Below, in pieces: positions 1 through 5,899 of a stretch of 6,779 bases of DNA. The number at the start of each line of letters is the position of its first letter. Position 1 is the stretch's first letter. A program made the position numbers and the translations under genes. The notes under the pieces were generated by a model, which ran no database searches, was not told the origin of the DNA, and saw nothing but the letters and a program-made list of their open reading frames with translations. This stretch comes from Actinomycetales bacterium. Lineage in GTDB: Bacteria > Actinomycetota > Actinomycetes > Actinomycetales > Dermabacteraceae. The stretch covers positions 1-6,779 of the forward strand of contig JAAZLF010000514.1 of the NCBI GenBank assembly GCA_012799425.1, in the 5' to 3' direction.

Positions 1-1
1 C

Positions 2-106
2 ACCGGCGCGAGCCTCGCCTGGATCAGCGCCCGCGAGGGCATCGGGCTGCTCGAACCGGTATCCCGCGGTGCGGGCGAGCCCGCCCCGGAGCCCGTCCCC
101 TTCTGA
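2..106 (+). CDS. C-terminal end of an unidentified protein (partial)
   Basis: An open frame enters from the left edge and ends at TGA 104-106, giving 34 residues. Almost every third position is G or C, as in the real genes of this window, which supports coding on this strand. The peptide begins TGASLAWISAREGIGLLEP and finishes in a Pro/Glu/Ala-rich tail ending PEPVPF. No catalytic motif or domain can be recognised in so short a piece, so I assign no function. It converges on the ABC operon, with 21 bases between the two stop codons, and its last codons form one arm of the hairpin at 85-116. Confidence 0.6.
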   Translation, partial: TGASLAWISAREGIGLLEPVSRGAGEPAPEPVPF

Positions 107-116
107 CGGCTCCGGG
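85..116. terminator. Hairpin between convergent genes, likely bidirectional terminator
   Basis: CCCGGAGCC (85-93) and GGCTCCGGG (108-116) form a perfect 9-bp inverted repeat with a 14-base loop. It spans the stop codon of the rightward gene and begins 12 bases beyond the stop of the leftward ABC permease gene. There is no T-run on either side, so it would be the U-tract-poor type often proposed for high-GC actinobacteria. Its position between two convergent 3' ends supports the call; termination itself is inferred. Confidence 0.5.
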
Positions 117-127
117 ACGGCGCCGGC

Positions 128-1393
128 TCAGCTGCGGATCGCGTCGATCACCCGGATGCGGGTGGCGATCAGCGCGGGCAGCGCCCCGGCGAGCACACCC
201 ACCGCGGTCGCCGCGGCGAGCCCCACCACCACGGCGCCCACCGGGAACGGCGGGATGTCCACCAGTCCCACCCGGGTGAAGGCGTCGGTGACGAACGGGG
301 CCTTCACCAGCGCCACCGCCGCGGCCACGCCGATCGCGCCGGCGATCACGGTCGCGACCACCGATTCCATCAGCACTCCGAAGAAGATCCGCCCGCCGGT
401 GGCGCCGTAGGAGCGGCGGATCCCGATCTCCCGCACCCGGTACCGCACCGTCACCAGGGAGATGTTCACCAGGCCCAGCGCGCCCAGCAGCAGGATCACC
501 ACGGCAACGCCGCCGATCGCGTAGCCGAACACCTTGTAGACCTCCATCTGCTCCATGCTGAACGAGGTCGGGTACACCTCGAAGGAGCCGGCCGAGGTGC
601 TGGACAGGCGCTGTGCGAGGTGGCCGCGCACCTCCTCGCCCTGCTCGGGCGGGACCCAGGCGAGGTACTGCGAGATCGTCGAGACGCTGGTGTCGACCCC
701 CGGCACCGCCGCGAGGCCGTCCGCCGCGATGTACGCGCGCGGGCCCCAGTCCGTGGAGGAATCCGCGGGCAGCACACCCACCACGGTCGCGATCTCCGAC
801 TCGCTCGCGCCGCTGGCGCCGTACAGCGTGATGGTCTCGGTGCCGAGCTCCGGGCGGCCCAGCTGCTCGTACAGCGGCGCGTTCACCACGAGCGCGGGGG
901 CCAGGCGCTGATGATCGGAATCGGTCAGCCACCGCCCCTCGGCCACCTGCATCCGGTACATCGCGGCGTAGGAGGGGTCCACCCCGGTCAGGTCGGTGCC
1001 CACCACGCCCTGCGGGGTCTGGATGCGGGTGAAGGCGTGCGCCTCGCGGCTGCGCTGGGTGATGCCGAGCCGGTCGAGCTGCTCGAGCACAATCGCATCC
1101 TGCTCTGCGGGGGCGACCTCCTCCGCGGCGCCGCCGGGCTCCTCCAGCATGGTGCCGTGCTCGTCGTAGCTGTAGCCCATGTCGCCCATCGGCTGGATGG
1201 ACAGCAGGGTGTCGCGCCCGCTGCTCTTCTCCATGGACTGCTGCAGCGCGCCGCCGAGCATGCCGCCGCCGCCCATCACACCGGTCAGCGCGAACACGGA
1301 GAACGCGACCCCGAGCAGGGACAGCAGGATGCGGCCCTTGTGCACGCGCAGCTCGCCGTAGGCCTCGACGATCGAGGCGAGGAATGCGGTCAT
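128..1393 (-). CDS. MacB/FtsX-family ABC transporter permease
   Basis: This 421-residue membrane subunit belongs to a MacB/LolCDE-like (type VII) ABC system. These systems use ATP to drive conformational changes in an extracytoplasmic domain rather than to move substrate through a membrane channel. The layout is typical: TM1 at about 22-43, a large extracellular domain at about 44-285, then TM2 (288-310), TM3 (336-362) and TM4 (384-409). The conserved stretch GLVNISLVTVRYRVREIGIR (307-326), followed by RSYGATGGR, is the family's cytoplasmic coupling segment after TM2. The tail is IDAIRS. The ATG (1391-1393) overlaps the ATPase stop in an ATGA, and AGGAG (complement of 1402-1406) lies 8 bases upstream. 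TM1 runs into a Gly/Met-rich stretch (GGGGMLGGA, 41-49), with a Met/acidic insert at about 66-98. The transported or acted-on substrate cannot be read from the sequence. The family call is firm; the role is open. Confidence 0.93.
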   Translation of the reverse strand: MTAFLASIVEAYGELRVHKGRILLSLLGVAFSVFALTGVMGGGGMLGGALQQSMEKSSGRDTLLSIQPMGDMGYSYDEHGTMLEEPGGAAEEVAPAEQDAIVLEQLDRLGITQRSREAHAFTRIQTPQGVVGTDLTGVDPSYAAMYRMQVAEGRWLTDSDHQRLAPALVVNAPLYEQLGRPELGTETITLYGASGASESEIATVVGVLPADSSTDWGPRAYIAADGLAAVPGVDTSVSTISQYLAWVPPEQGEEVRGHLAQRLSSTSAGSFEVYPTSFSMEQMEVYKVFGYAIGGVAVVILLLGALGLVNISLVTVRYRVREIGIRRSYGATGGRIFFGVLMESVVATVIAGAIGVAAAVALVKAPFVTDAFTRVGLVDIPPFPVGAVVVGLAAATAVGVLAGALPALIATRIRVIDAIRS

Positions 1394-2199
1394 GCCTGGG
1401 TCTCCTGGAGGGGTGCGGTCTGTGCGGGATCGTCGGCCGACGGGGCGGCGACGGCCTCGCGGCCGGCGCGGATGCCCACGGTCGCCGAGAGCGCATCGCG
1501 TGCGCGATCGCTGCCGACGCCGCTGAGGACTCCCTCGTCCAGCAGGTAGGAGCGCCGGGACAGCGCGGCGACCTGCAGGTCGTGGGTGATGGTCACCAGC
1601 GCCGCATCGGACTCGCGAGCGATCTCGTCCAGCAGCGCCATCACCGCCTCGCCGGTGGTGACATCGAGGGCGCCGGTGGGCTCATCGGCCAGGATCAGGC
1701 GCGGCCTGCGCACCAGGGCGCGGGCCACGGCCACCCGCTGCTGCTCGCCGCCGGAGAGGCGGGAGGGCAGCTGCTGGGCGCGGTCGGCCAGGCCCACCCT
1801 CTCCAGCATCTCCAGGGCGAGCTTCTCGCGCCGCCAGAACTGCCCGGCGCTGCCGTACATCAGCGGCATCATCACGTTCTCGAGCGCGGTGCGCCCCTCC
1901 AGCAGGTTGAACTGCTGGAACACGAAACCGATGGAGGCACCGCGCAGGCGGGCGCGCCGTCGGTCGCCGAGGCGGGAGACGTCCACCCCGTCGAACAGCA
2001 GCTCGCCGCCGGTCTGGTGATCGATCAGCCCCAGCAGGTTCAGCAGGGTGGTCTTGCCGGAGCCGGAGCGGCCCACGATCGCGACATGGTCGCCGGACTC
2101 CACCGTCAGATCGATGCCGCGCAGGATGTGCAGCTCCTCCCGGCTGGGCAGGCGCACGCTGCGGCGCAGATCCCGCAGCTCGAGCAGGGGCGCGCTCAC
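1390..2199 (-). CDS. MacB/LolD-type ABC transporter ATP-binding protein
   Basis: This 269-residue cytoplasmic ATPase energises the permease encoded just downstream. All nucleotide-binding motifs are intact: Walker A GRSGSGKT (43-50), Q-loop Q95 in FVFQQFNLL, signature LSGGEQQR (148-155), Walker B LILADEPT (168-175) with catalytic E173, D-loop GALD (176-179) and H-loop H206. The 'FQQFNLL' and 'DEPTGALD' wording is characteristic of the MacB/LolD/FtsE subgroup. After about residue 230 there is a 40-residue Ala-rich tail without recognisable motifs. The start is GTG (complement of 2197-2199), which overlaps the adaptor stop as GTGA. No strong Shine-Dalgarno is visible, so translation is probably coupled to the upstream gene. 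The fused single-chain MacB arrangement is not used here: ATPase and permease are separate polypeptides. The substrate is unknown. Confidence 0.95.
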   Translation of the reverse strand: MSAPLLELRDLRRSVRLPSREELHILRGIDLTVESGDHVAIVGRSGSGKTTLLNLLGLIDHQTGGELLFDGVDVSRLGDRRRARLRGASIGFVFQQFNLLEGRTALENVMMPLMYGSAGQFWRREKLALEMLERVGLADRAQQLPSRLSGGEQQRVAVARALVRRPRLILADEPTGALDVTTGEAVMALLDEIARESDAALVTITHDLQVAALSRRSYLLDEGVLSGVGSDRARDALSATVGIRAGREAVAAPSADDPAQTAPLQETQA

Positions 2200-3275
2200 C
2201 AGGCGTCCACGCTGACCATGTCGTCCTCGGCGCCGTCGACCCCGGGAGCGAACTGGAGGATCTCCTGGCCCTCCTCGAGCCCTTCGGTGACCTCGACGGT
2301 GCCCTCGTCCCGCATGCCGAGGGTGACCTCTACGGGGATCGGCTCGCCGGTCGAGTCATCCAGCACGTAGACGGCGCCGGCGCTGCCCTCGCCCTCCACG
2401 GCGGTGGTGGGGACGGTGAGCACGCCCGTGCGGGAGCCGAGGTCCACGGTCACCTCGACGCCGAGGCCCGGGACCACGCGGGCGTCAGCGGGGACGGGGC
2501 AGGTCAGCTGCGCGGCGGTGACCCCGGCGGCGGCCGGTTCGCCCGTGGAGGGATCGACCTCGCCCTGCGCGGTCTCGGGCTCCTCGACCTCGGTGTCCTC
2601 GGTGATGGCGGGGGAGGTGCAGGTGACGGGGTCCTGCGAGGTGGGCAGCTCGGCGGTCGCCGTCAGCGTCACATCCAGCAGGGACAGCTGCTGCTCGGGG
2701 GTGAGGTCGGCGATGATCGAGTAGGTGCCGGGCGAGATCGAGGCGACGGTGTCGCCCTTGGCGAGGACATCCCATTCGGAGACCTTCATCCCGCTGAGGG
2801 CGCCGGTGGCGGTGGCCACGAGGTTCACGTACCGGTACTCGGAGGCGGGAGGCTGCGGGGCCGGGGCCGGCTGGCTGCCCTCGCCCTCCTCACCCTCGGC
2901 CGGCTCCTCCTCGGTCAGCGGCAGCTCGGGGACCTCGGGCTCGACGGGCTGGCGCACCTGCAGGATGCGCTGCCCCTTCTCGACCTGGTCGCCGTTGTGG
3001 AGCCAGATCTTGTTGATCTCGCCCTCGGCGGTGGCCTCGAGGTCGGTGCCGGGATCGGGCTGGACCATCGCCGGCAGCACCAGTGCGGAGGAGAGGTCGC
3101 CGGTCTCGACGGGGACCAGGGCGAACTGGTCGAAGTCGGCGGTGGGGACCTGGGGGTCCTCCTCCGCGGCGTCCGCACCGGAGGGGAAGAAGGCCATCTT
3201 CACCAGTGCCAGGGCGATCAGGCCGAGGATCAGCATCCAGATCACGGGGAAGACATAACGGCGCAGGGCGTCCAT
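2196..3275 (-). CDS. HlyD/MacA-like membrane-anchored adaptor of the ABC exporter
   Basis: This 359-residue protein is predicted to sit outside the membrane on an N-terminal anchor (TM about 8-29) and to bridge or regulate the ABC permease. The first half of a lipoyl/barrel-sandwich domain is at about 79-109 (EGEINKIWLHNGDQVEKGQ). Where MacA has a long alpha-helical hairpin, this protein has only a Pro/Glu-rich linker (about 110-147). The second lipoyl half follows (about 148-182), then a beta-barrel-like region (about 185-290) and a membrane-proximal domain ending near 345. The barrel carries an acidic insert bounded by C219 and C259. I chose ATG 3273-3275 because AAAGG (complement of 3282-3286 region) lies 5 bases upstream and the anchor begins directly after it. 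An in-frame start at 3404 would add 43 residues without membrane-anchor or domain logic. The stop overlaps the ATPase GTG. The family call is solid; the substrate is unknown. Confidence 0.88.
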   Translation of the reverse strand: MDALRRYVFPVIWMLILGLIALALVKMAFFPSGADAAEEDPQVPTADFDQFALVPVETGDLSSALVLPAMVQPDPGTDLEATAEGEINKIWLHNGDQVEKGQRILQVRQPVEPEVPELPLTEEEPAEGEEGEGSQPAPAPQPPASEYRYVNLVATATGALSGMKVSEWDVLAKGDTVASISPGTYSIIADLTPEQQLSLLDVTLTATAELPTSQDPVTCTSPAITEDTEVEEPETAQGEVDPSTGEPAAAGVTAAQLTCPVPADARVVPGLGVEVTVDLGSRTGVLTVPTTAVEGEGSAGAVYVLDDSTGEPIPVEVTLGMRDEGTVEVTEGLEEGQEILQFAPGVDGAEDDMVSVDAW

Positions 3276-3280
3276 GGGCG

Positions 3281-3286
3281 CCTTTC
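3281..3286 (-). promoter_or_regulatory. Ribosome binding site of the adaptor gene
   Basis: Read on the minus strand, the sequence is GAAAGG followed by CGCCC and then ATG. This gives an AGG core 5 bases from the start codon, and it decides the start at 3275 over the longer in-frame alternative at 3404. Confidence 0.6.
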
Positions 3287-3292
3287 GTTCAG

Positions 3293-3310
3293 GCCGGCGG
3301 CCATGCCGGC
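3293..3310 (-). other. Hairpin in the adaptor 5' untranslated region
   Basis: Two GCCGGC copies (3293-3298 and 3305-3310), each self-complementary, are separated by 6 bases. In the leftward mRNA they can form a 6-bp stem just 5' of the ribosome binding site. This could tune translation or be a chance feature of GC-rich DNA. Only the inverted repeat is directly seen. Confidence 0.3.
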
Positions 3311-3374
3311 GGGGGAAGGGGACTGCGAGGGCGTGACCGCTGCGAGGAGGTGAAGTGGTGCACGCGCCTCCGAC

Positions 3375-3403
3375 ATTGTTGCCGGTACCGGCCGCTGTGA
3401 CCA
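3375..3403 (-). promoter_or_regulatory. Candidate promoter of the ABC operon with palindromic spacer
   Basis: On the minus strand, TGGTCA (complement of 3398-3403; 4 of 6 match to TTGACA) is followed after 17 bases by AACAAT (complement of 3375-3380; 4 of 6 match to TATAAT). Transcription would start near 3368, giving a leader of about 90 bases. The spacer contains the perfect 12-bp palindrome GCCGGTACCGGC (3381-3392), a possible operator. The motif matches are moderate, so this is a candidate only. Confidence 0.35.
3381..3392. repeat. 12-bp perfect palindrome GCCGGTACCGGC
   Basis: The sequence equals its own reverse complement over all 12 bases. It lies between the divergent ABC operon and hydrolase genes, inside the spacer of the candidate leftward promoter. 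A binding site for a dimeric regulator is possible. No regulator gene is visible in the window. Confidence 0.4.
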
Positions 3404-3460
3404 CCGGCCTCGGGTGGAGATCCTGGGGAGACGCGCGGAGCCGCAGGAGTGTGCGCGCGA

Positions 3461-3475
3461 TACGGTCGGTCCATG
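3461..3475 (+). promoter_or_regulatory. Candidate leaderless promoter of the serine hydrolase gene
   Basis: TACGGT (3461-3466) fits the actinobacterial -10 pattern TAnnnT and sits exactly 6 bases before ATG 3473, which puts the expected transcription start on or next to the A of the start codon. No Shine-Dalgarno lies at a usable distance: AGGAG at 3445-3449 is 23 bases away. No clear -35 box is seen. The same arrangement occurs at 4423-4437. Confidence 0.5.
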
Positions 3476-4411
3476 AGTGCCGCCGACGCCGCCAGCCCCG
3501 CCGTTGCTGATCCGCTCCTGCTGCTGCCGCTGCGCCAGCGGATCCTCGAGCAGCGCCTCGGCGTGCGCGCGGTGCATCTGCACCGGGCCGGTCGCCCCGA
3601 GCTCAGCCACCGCTTCACCGAGGACACCGCCGAGAACATCTACTCCGTCTCCAAGACGGTGACCGCGCTCGCCGTGGGCATGGCCGCCGCGGAGGGCCTG
3701 CTCGACCTCGAGGACCTGCTGGTCGATCACCTGCCCGCCCCCAGCGGCGGCTACGGAGCGGGCATCGAGCAGGTGCGGCTGCGCCACCTGCTGACCATGA
3801 CCTCCGGCTCCCCGATCCTCGGGTTCCTCGACGAGCAGCGTGACCACCCCGACCTCGCCTCCCTGCTGCTGGGCACCGCGCTGAGCGCAGCGCCGGGGCA
3901 GCGCTGGGAGTACTCCAACGGCTCGATCTTCCTGCTCTCGCGCGTGCTCACCGAACGCACCGGGCAGAGCATGCGCGACTGGCTGATGCCGCGCCTGTTC
4001 GCACCGCTCGGCATCCCGAACCCCCAATGGCACACCACCCGTGACGGCTGCAGCTGGGGCGCGACCGGCCTGCACCTCAAGAGCGGGCAGCTGGCCCGGA
4101 TCGGCCAGCTGATGCTGCAGCGAGGGAGGTACGACGGCGCGCAGCTGGTGCCCGCTGCGTGGATCGAGGCGATGCACGCCGAGGACGCCTGGGTCGCCAC
4201 CGGCGACCCCGAGCCCGAGAGCGCGCAGTACGGCTACGGGGTCTGGCGGTGCACCCCCGACGGTGCCTGGCGGGCCGACGGCGCCTACGGGCAGCTGCTC
4301 ATCGTGCTGCCCCGGCAGGACGCCGCCGTCACGATCACCTCACGCCTCGAAGGGCGGGGCATCGCGGAGATCCTCCGCGCGGTGTGGCAGGAGCTGCTGC
4401 CGCTGCTGTGA
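3473..4411 (+). CDS. Serine hydrolase of the beta-lactamase/penicillin-binding-protein fold (COG1680-like)
   Basis: This 312-residue protein resembles class C beta-lactamase-related esterases and amidases. The nucleophile motif is S58-V-S-K61 in YSVSKTVTALAVG, followed by the family-typical GLLDLEDLL. The second motif is Y147-S-N149 (WEYSNGS), preceded by the usual LLTMTSG (106-112) and PGQRW (141-145). The third motif, normally KTG or HxG, is not evident. The equivalent region reads ADGAYGQLL (268-276), a G-x-x-GQ form seen in esterase-like members. There is no signal peptide or membrane segment, so it is probably cytoplasmic, unlike secreted beta-lactamases. This argues against a role in antibiotic resistance. 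I chose ATG 3473 for the leaderless-type -10 placement; an in-frame GTG at 3449 has no spaced ribosome site. It is divergent from the ABC operon, and the next gene follows after 23 bases. The substrate is unknown. Confidence 0.88.
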   Translation: MSAADAASPAVADPLLLLPLRQRILEQRLGVRAVHLHRAGRPELSHRFTEDTAENIYSVSKTVTALAVGMAAAEGLLDLEDLLVDHLPAPSGGYGAGIEQVRLRHLLTMTSGSPILGFLDEQRDHPDLASLLLGTALSAAPGQRWEYSNGSIFLLSRVLTERTGQSMRDWLMPRLFAPLGIPNPQWHTTRDGCSWGATGLHLKSGQLARIGQLMLQRGRYDGAQLVPAAWIEAMHAEDAWVATGDPEPESAQYGYGVWRCTPDGAWRADGAYGQLLIVLPRQDAAVTITSRLEGRGIAEILRAVWQELLPLL

Positions 4412-4422
4412 GGAGGGTGCCG

Positions 4423-4437
4423 TAACGTTGCCCCATG
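4423..4437 (+). promoter_or_regulatory. Candidate leaderless promoter of the CNNM/CorC gene
   Basis: TAACGT (4423-4428) is followed by 6 bases and then ATG 4435, the same geometry as upstream of the hydrolase gene. The purine-rich AGGAGGG at 4411-4417 is 17 bases from the ATG, too far for a normal ribosome site. The only in-frame GTG near it (4417) meets a TAA two codons later. The gene therefore may have its own leaderless transcript despite the short 23-base gap to the preceding gene. Confidence 0.5.
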
Positions 4438-5766
4438 GATTGGACAGCGCTCCTGAACCTCGGCCTGGTGTTCCTCTTCGTGCTGATCGGCGGCGTGTTC
4501 GCCGGCACGGAGATGGCGATCGTCAATCTTCGCGAATCGCAGATCAAGCAGCTCGAGGAGAGCGGCGGGAGCGGTGAGAGCACCGCGAAGCTGGTGCGCG
4601 ACCCGAACCTGTTCCTCTCCGCGGTGCAGATCGGCGTGACCGTCGCCGGGTTCTTCTCCTCCGCCTACGGCGCCTCCACCATCGCGCCCTCGCTGGTGCC
4701 GATGCTCACCGACCTCGGCCTTCCGCAGGCCACCGCGAGCACCGCCGCGCTGATCGGGATGACCCTGGTCATCGCCTATCTCTCGCTGGTGTTCGGCGAG
4801 CTGGTGCCCAAGCGTCTGGCGATGCAGAACGCGCTGGCGATGACCAAGATCGTGGGCCCGCCGCTGAACCTCTTCGGCCGCCTGATGCGCCCGGTGATCT
4901 GGCTGCTGTCCATCTCCACCAACATCGTGGTGCGCCTGCTGGGCGGGGATCCGGAGGCGAACCGCGAATCGGTCTCCGCTGAGGAGATCAGGTCGATGGT
5001 GCGCAGCTCCGAGGCGCTGGACCAGGCCGAGTCCAGGGTGCTCGCCGACGTGTTCGACGCCTCCGAGCGCACCGTGGTCGAGGTGATGCAGCCCCGCCAT
5101 CAGGTGCACTTCCTGGCCGGTGACCGCACGGTGGTCGAGGCCCGCCCGGAGATCCGCGACTCGGGCTACTCCCGCTACCCCGTGACCGGTGAGGACGTCG
5201 ATGACGTGCTCGGCTTCGTGCACGTGCGCGACATGCTGCTGGTCGAGGACCAGGCGGGCACGAAGCTCTCCTCCCTGGTGCGCCCCATCGAGCACATCCC
5301 CGGCACCGTGGAGGTGCTGGTGGCGCTGAACCGGATGCGCGCCCACGCCGACCAGATCTCCGTGGTGGTCGACGAGTACGGCGGCACCGACGGCATCGTC
5401 ACCCTCGAGGATCTGCTGGAGGAGCTGGTGGGCGAGATCTACGACGAGTTCGATCGGGACGGCTGGCCCGCGCCCGGCGGCCTGGACCGGATCGTCGCGG
5501 CCGACGGCACCTTCGACGGCGGACTGATCCTGCAGGAGTTCGAATCCGCGACCGACATCTCCCTGCCCGACACCGGCGGGTACGAGACGGTGGGCGGATT
5601 CCTCATGGCGCAGCTGGGCCGCATCCCTGAGGCGGGGGACCGGGTGGAGGTCGACGGCGGCGTGCTCGAGGTGGCGGAGGTCGATGAACGGCGGGTCAAG
5701 ACCGTGCGCTTCATCGTCGCGGAACCCGCTGGGGAGAGCTCGCTCGAGGAGCCGGACGAGGGGTGA
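4435..5766 (+). CDS. CNNM/CorC-family membrane protein (DUF21, CBS pair, CorC_HlyC domain)
   Basis: This 443-residue membrane protein belongs to the family of bacterial CorC and animal CNNM proteins, implicated in Mg2+ export or cation homeostasis and often annotated 'hemolysin'. The N-terminal DUF21 domain (about 3-170) has hydrophobic segments near 5-30, 62-86, 102-122 and 145-168, and the conserved GELVPK at 121-126. An acidic linker (SAEEIRSMV, 181-189) leads to two CBS domains (about 213-272 and 280-340) that bind adenine nucleotides in relatives. The second contains VVDEYGGTDGIVTLEDLLEE (311-330), the family hallmark. A CorC_HlyC domain (about 348-428) completes the usual order, and the length is normal. 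Only one copy is present, whereas many actinobacteria carry two adjacent paralogues. The family is near certain. Mg2+ transport in this organism is inference, and the 'hemolysin' label should not be taken literally. Confidence 0.94.
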   Translation: MDWTALLNLGLVFLFVLIGGVFAGTEMAIVNLRESQIKQLEESGGSGESTAKLVRDPNLFLSAVQIGVTVAGFFSSAYGASTIAPSLVPMLTDLGLPQATASTAALIGMTLVIAYLSLVFGELVPKRLAMQNALAMTKIVGPPLNLFGRLMRPVIWLLSISTNIVVRLLGGDPEANRESVSAEEIRSMVRSSEALDQAESRVLADVFDASERTVVEVMQPRHQVHFLAGDRTVVEARPEIRDSGYSRYPVTGEDVDDVLGFVHVRDMLLVEDQAGTKLSSLVRPIEHIPGTVEVLVALNRMRAHADQISVVVDEYGGTDGIVTLEDLLEELVGEIYDEFDRDGWPAPGGLDRIVAADGTFDGGLILQEFESATDISLPDTGGYETVGGFLMAQLGRIPEAGDRVEVDGGVLEVAEVDERRVKTVRFIVAEPAGESSLEEPDEG

Positions 5767-5815
5767 CCCGCTGCGGCGGGCCCGCTGACCGATCGGCCCG
5801 GAGCCCCCGAGGGGC
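5767..5815 (+). terminator. Two GC hairpins after the CNNM/CorC gene, candidate terminator
   Basis: Directly after the stop codon, CCCGC (5767-5771) pairs with GCGGG (5776-5780) around a 4-base loop. Further on, GCCCC (5803-5807) pairs with GGGGC (5811-5815) around a CGA loop. Neither is followed by a T-run. The position between a 3' end and a likely new promoter makes termination plausible, but short GC stems are common by chance at this base composition. Confidence 0.35.
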
Positions 5816-5828
5816 AGGCCCGCGCGGC

Positions 5829-5834
5829 TAGGGT
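5829..5834 (+). promoter_or_regulatory. Candidate -10 box of the pyruvate oxidase gene
   Basis: TAGGGT matches the TAnnnT -10 pattern and would start transcription near 5841, giving a leader of about 60 bases before the start codon. No convincing -35 hexamer stands 16-18 bases upstream. Unlike the two preceding genes, this one has a normal leader and ribosome site. Confidence 0.3.
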
Positions 5835-5887
5835 GGACAGGACGGGCGCCGTGCCTGGGGCCGGTGCCCATCCGGACGCAACACGCC

Positions 5888-5893
5888 AGGAGG
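5888..5893 (+). promoter_or_regulatory. Strong ribosome binding site of the pyruvate oxidase gene
   Basis: AGGAGG stands 6 bases before ATG 5900, an ideal Shine-Dalgarno that fixes the start codon. Confidence 0.75.
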
Positions 5894-5899
5894 CACCGC

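Noticed and set aside
24..1496. 490-codon open frame on the minus strand overlapping the permease gene
   Set aside because: It is out of frame with the MacB-type permease, its translation is dominated by Arg/Ala/Gly/Pro with no domain, and its length is explained by the scarcity of stop codons in GC-rich DNA.
1384..2370. 328-codon plus-strand open frame opposite the ATPase gene
   Set aside because: It is antisense to a fully motif-intact ABC ATPase; the composition (His/Gln/Ala-rich) is typical of a mirror frame.
3242..3304. Possible 20-codon upstream open frame (starts MAAGLNERRP) overlapping the adaptor start on the minus strand
   Set aside because: There is no ribosome binding site before its ATG, and such short frames are expected by chance; it is also just the tail of a longer mirror frame.
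3276..3404. 43-codon N-terminal extension of the adaptor
   Set aside because: The extension has no signal or domain; the ribosome site and membrane anchor both fit the ATG at 3275.
3449..3475. Alternative GTG start for the hydrolase at 3449
   Set aside because: The nearby AGGAG overlaps the GTG itself, so spacing is impossible, and the ATG at 3473 fits a leaderless start with a -10 box six bases away.
4435..5766. 'Hemolysin' reading of the CorC_HlyC protein as a virulence toxin
   Set aside because: The label is historical. The DUF21 plus CBS plus CorC_HlyC architecture is that of a cation-homeostasis membrane protein.
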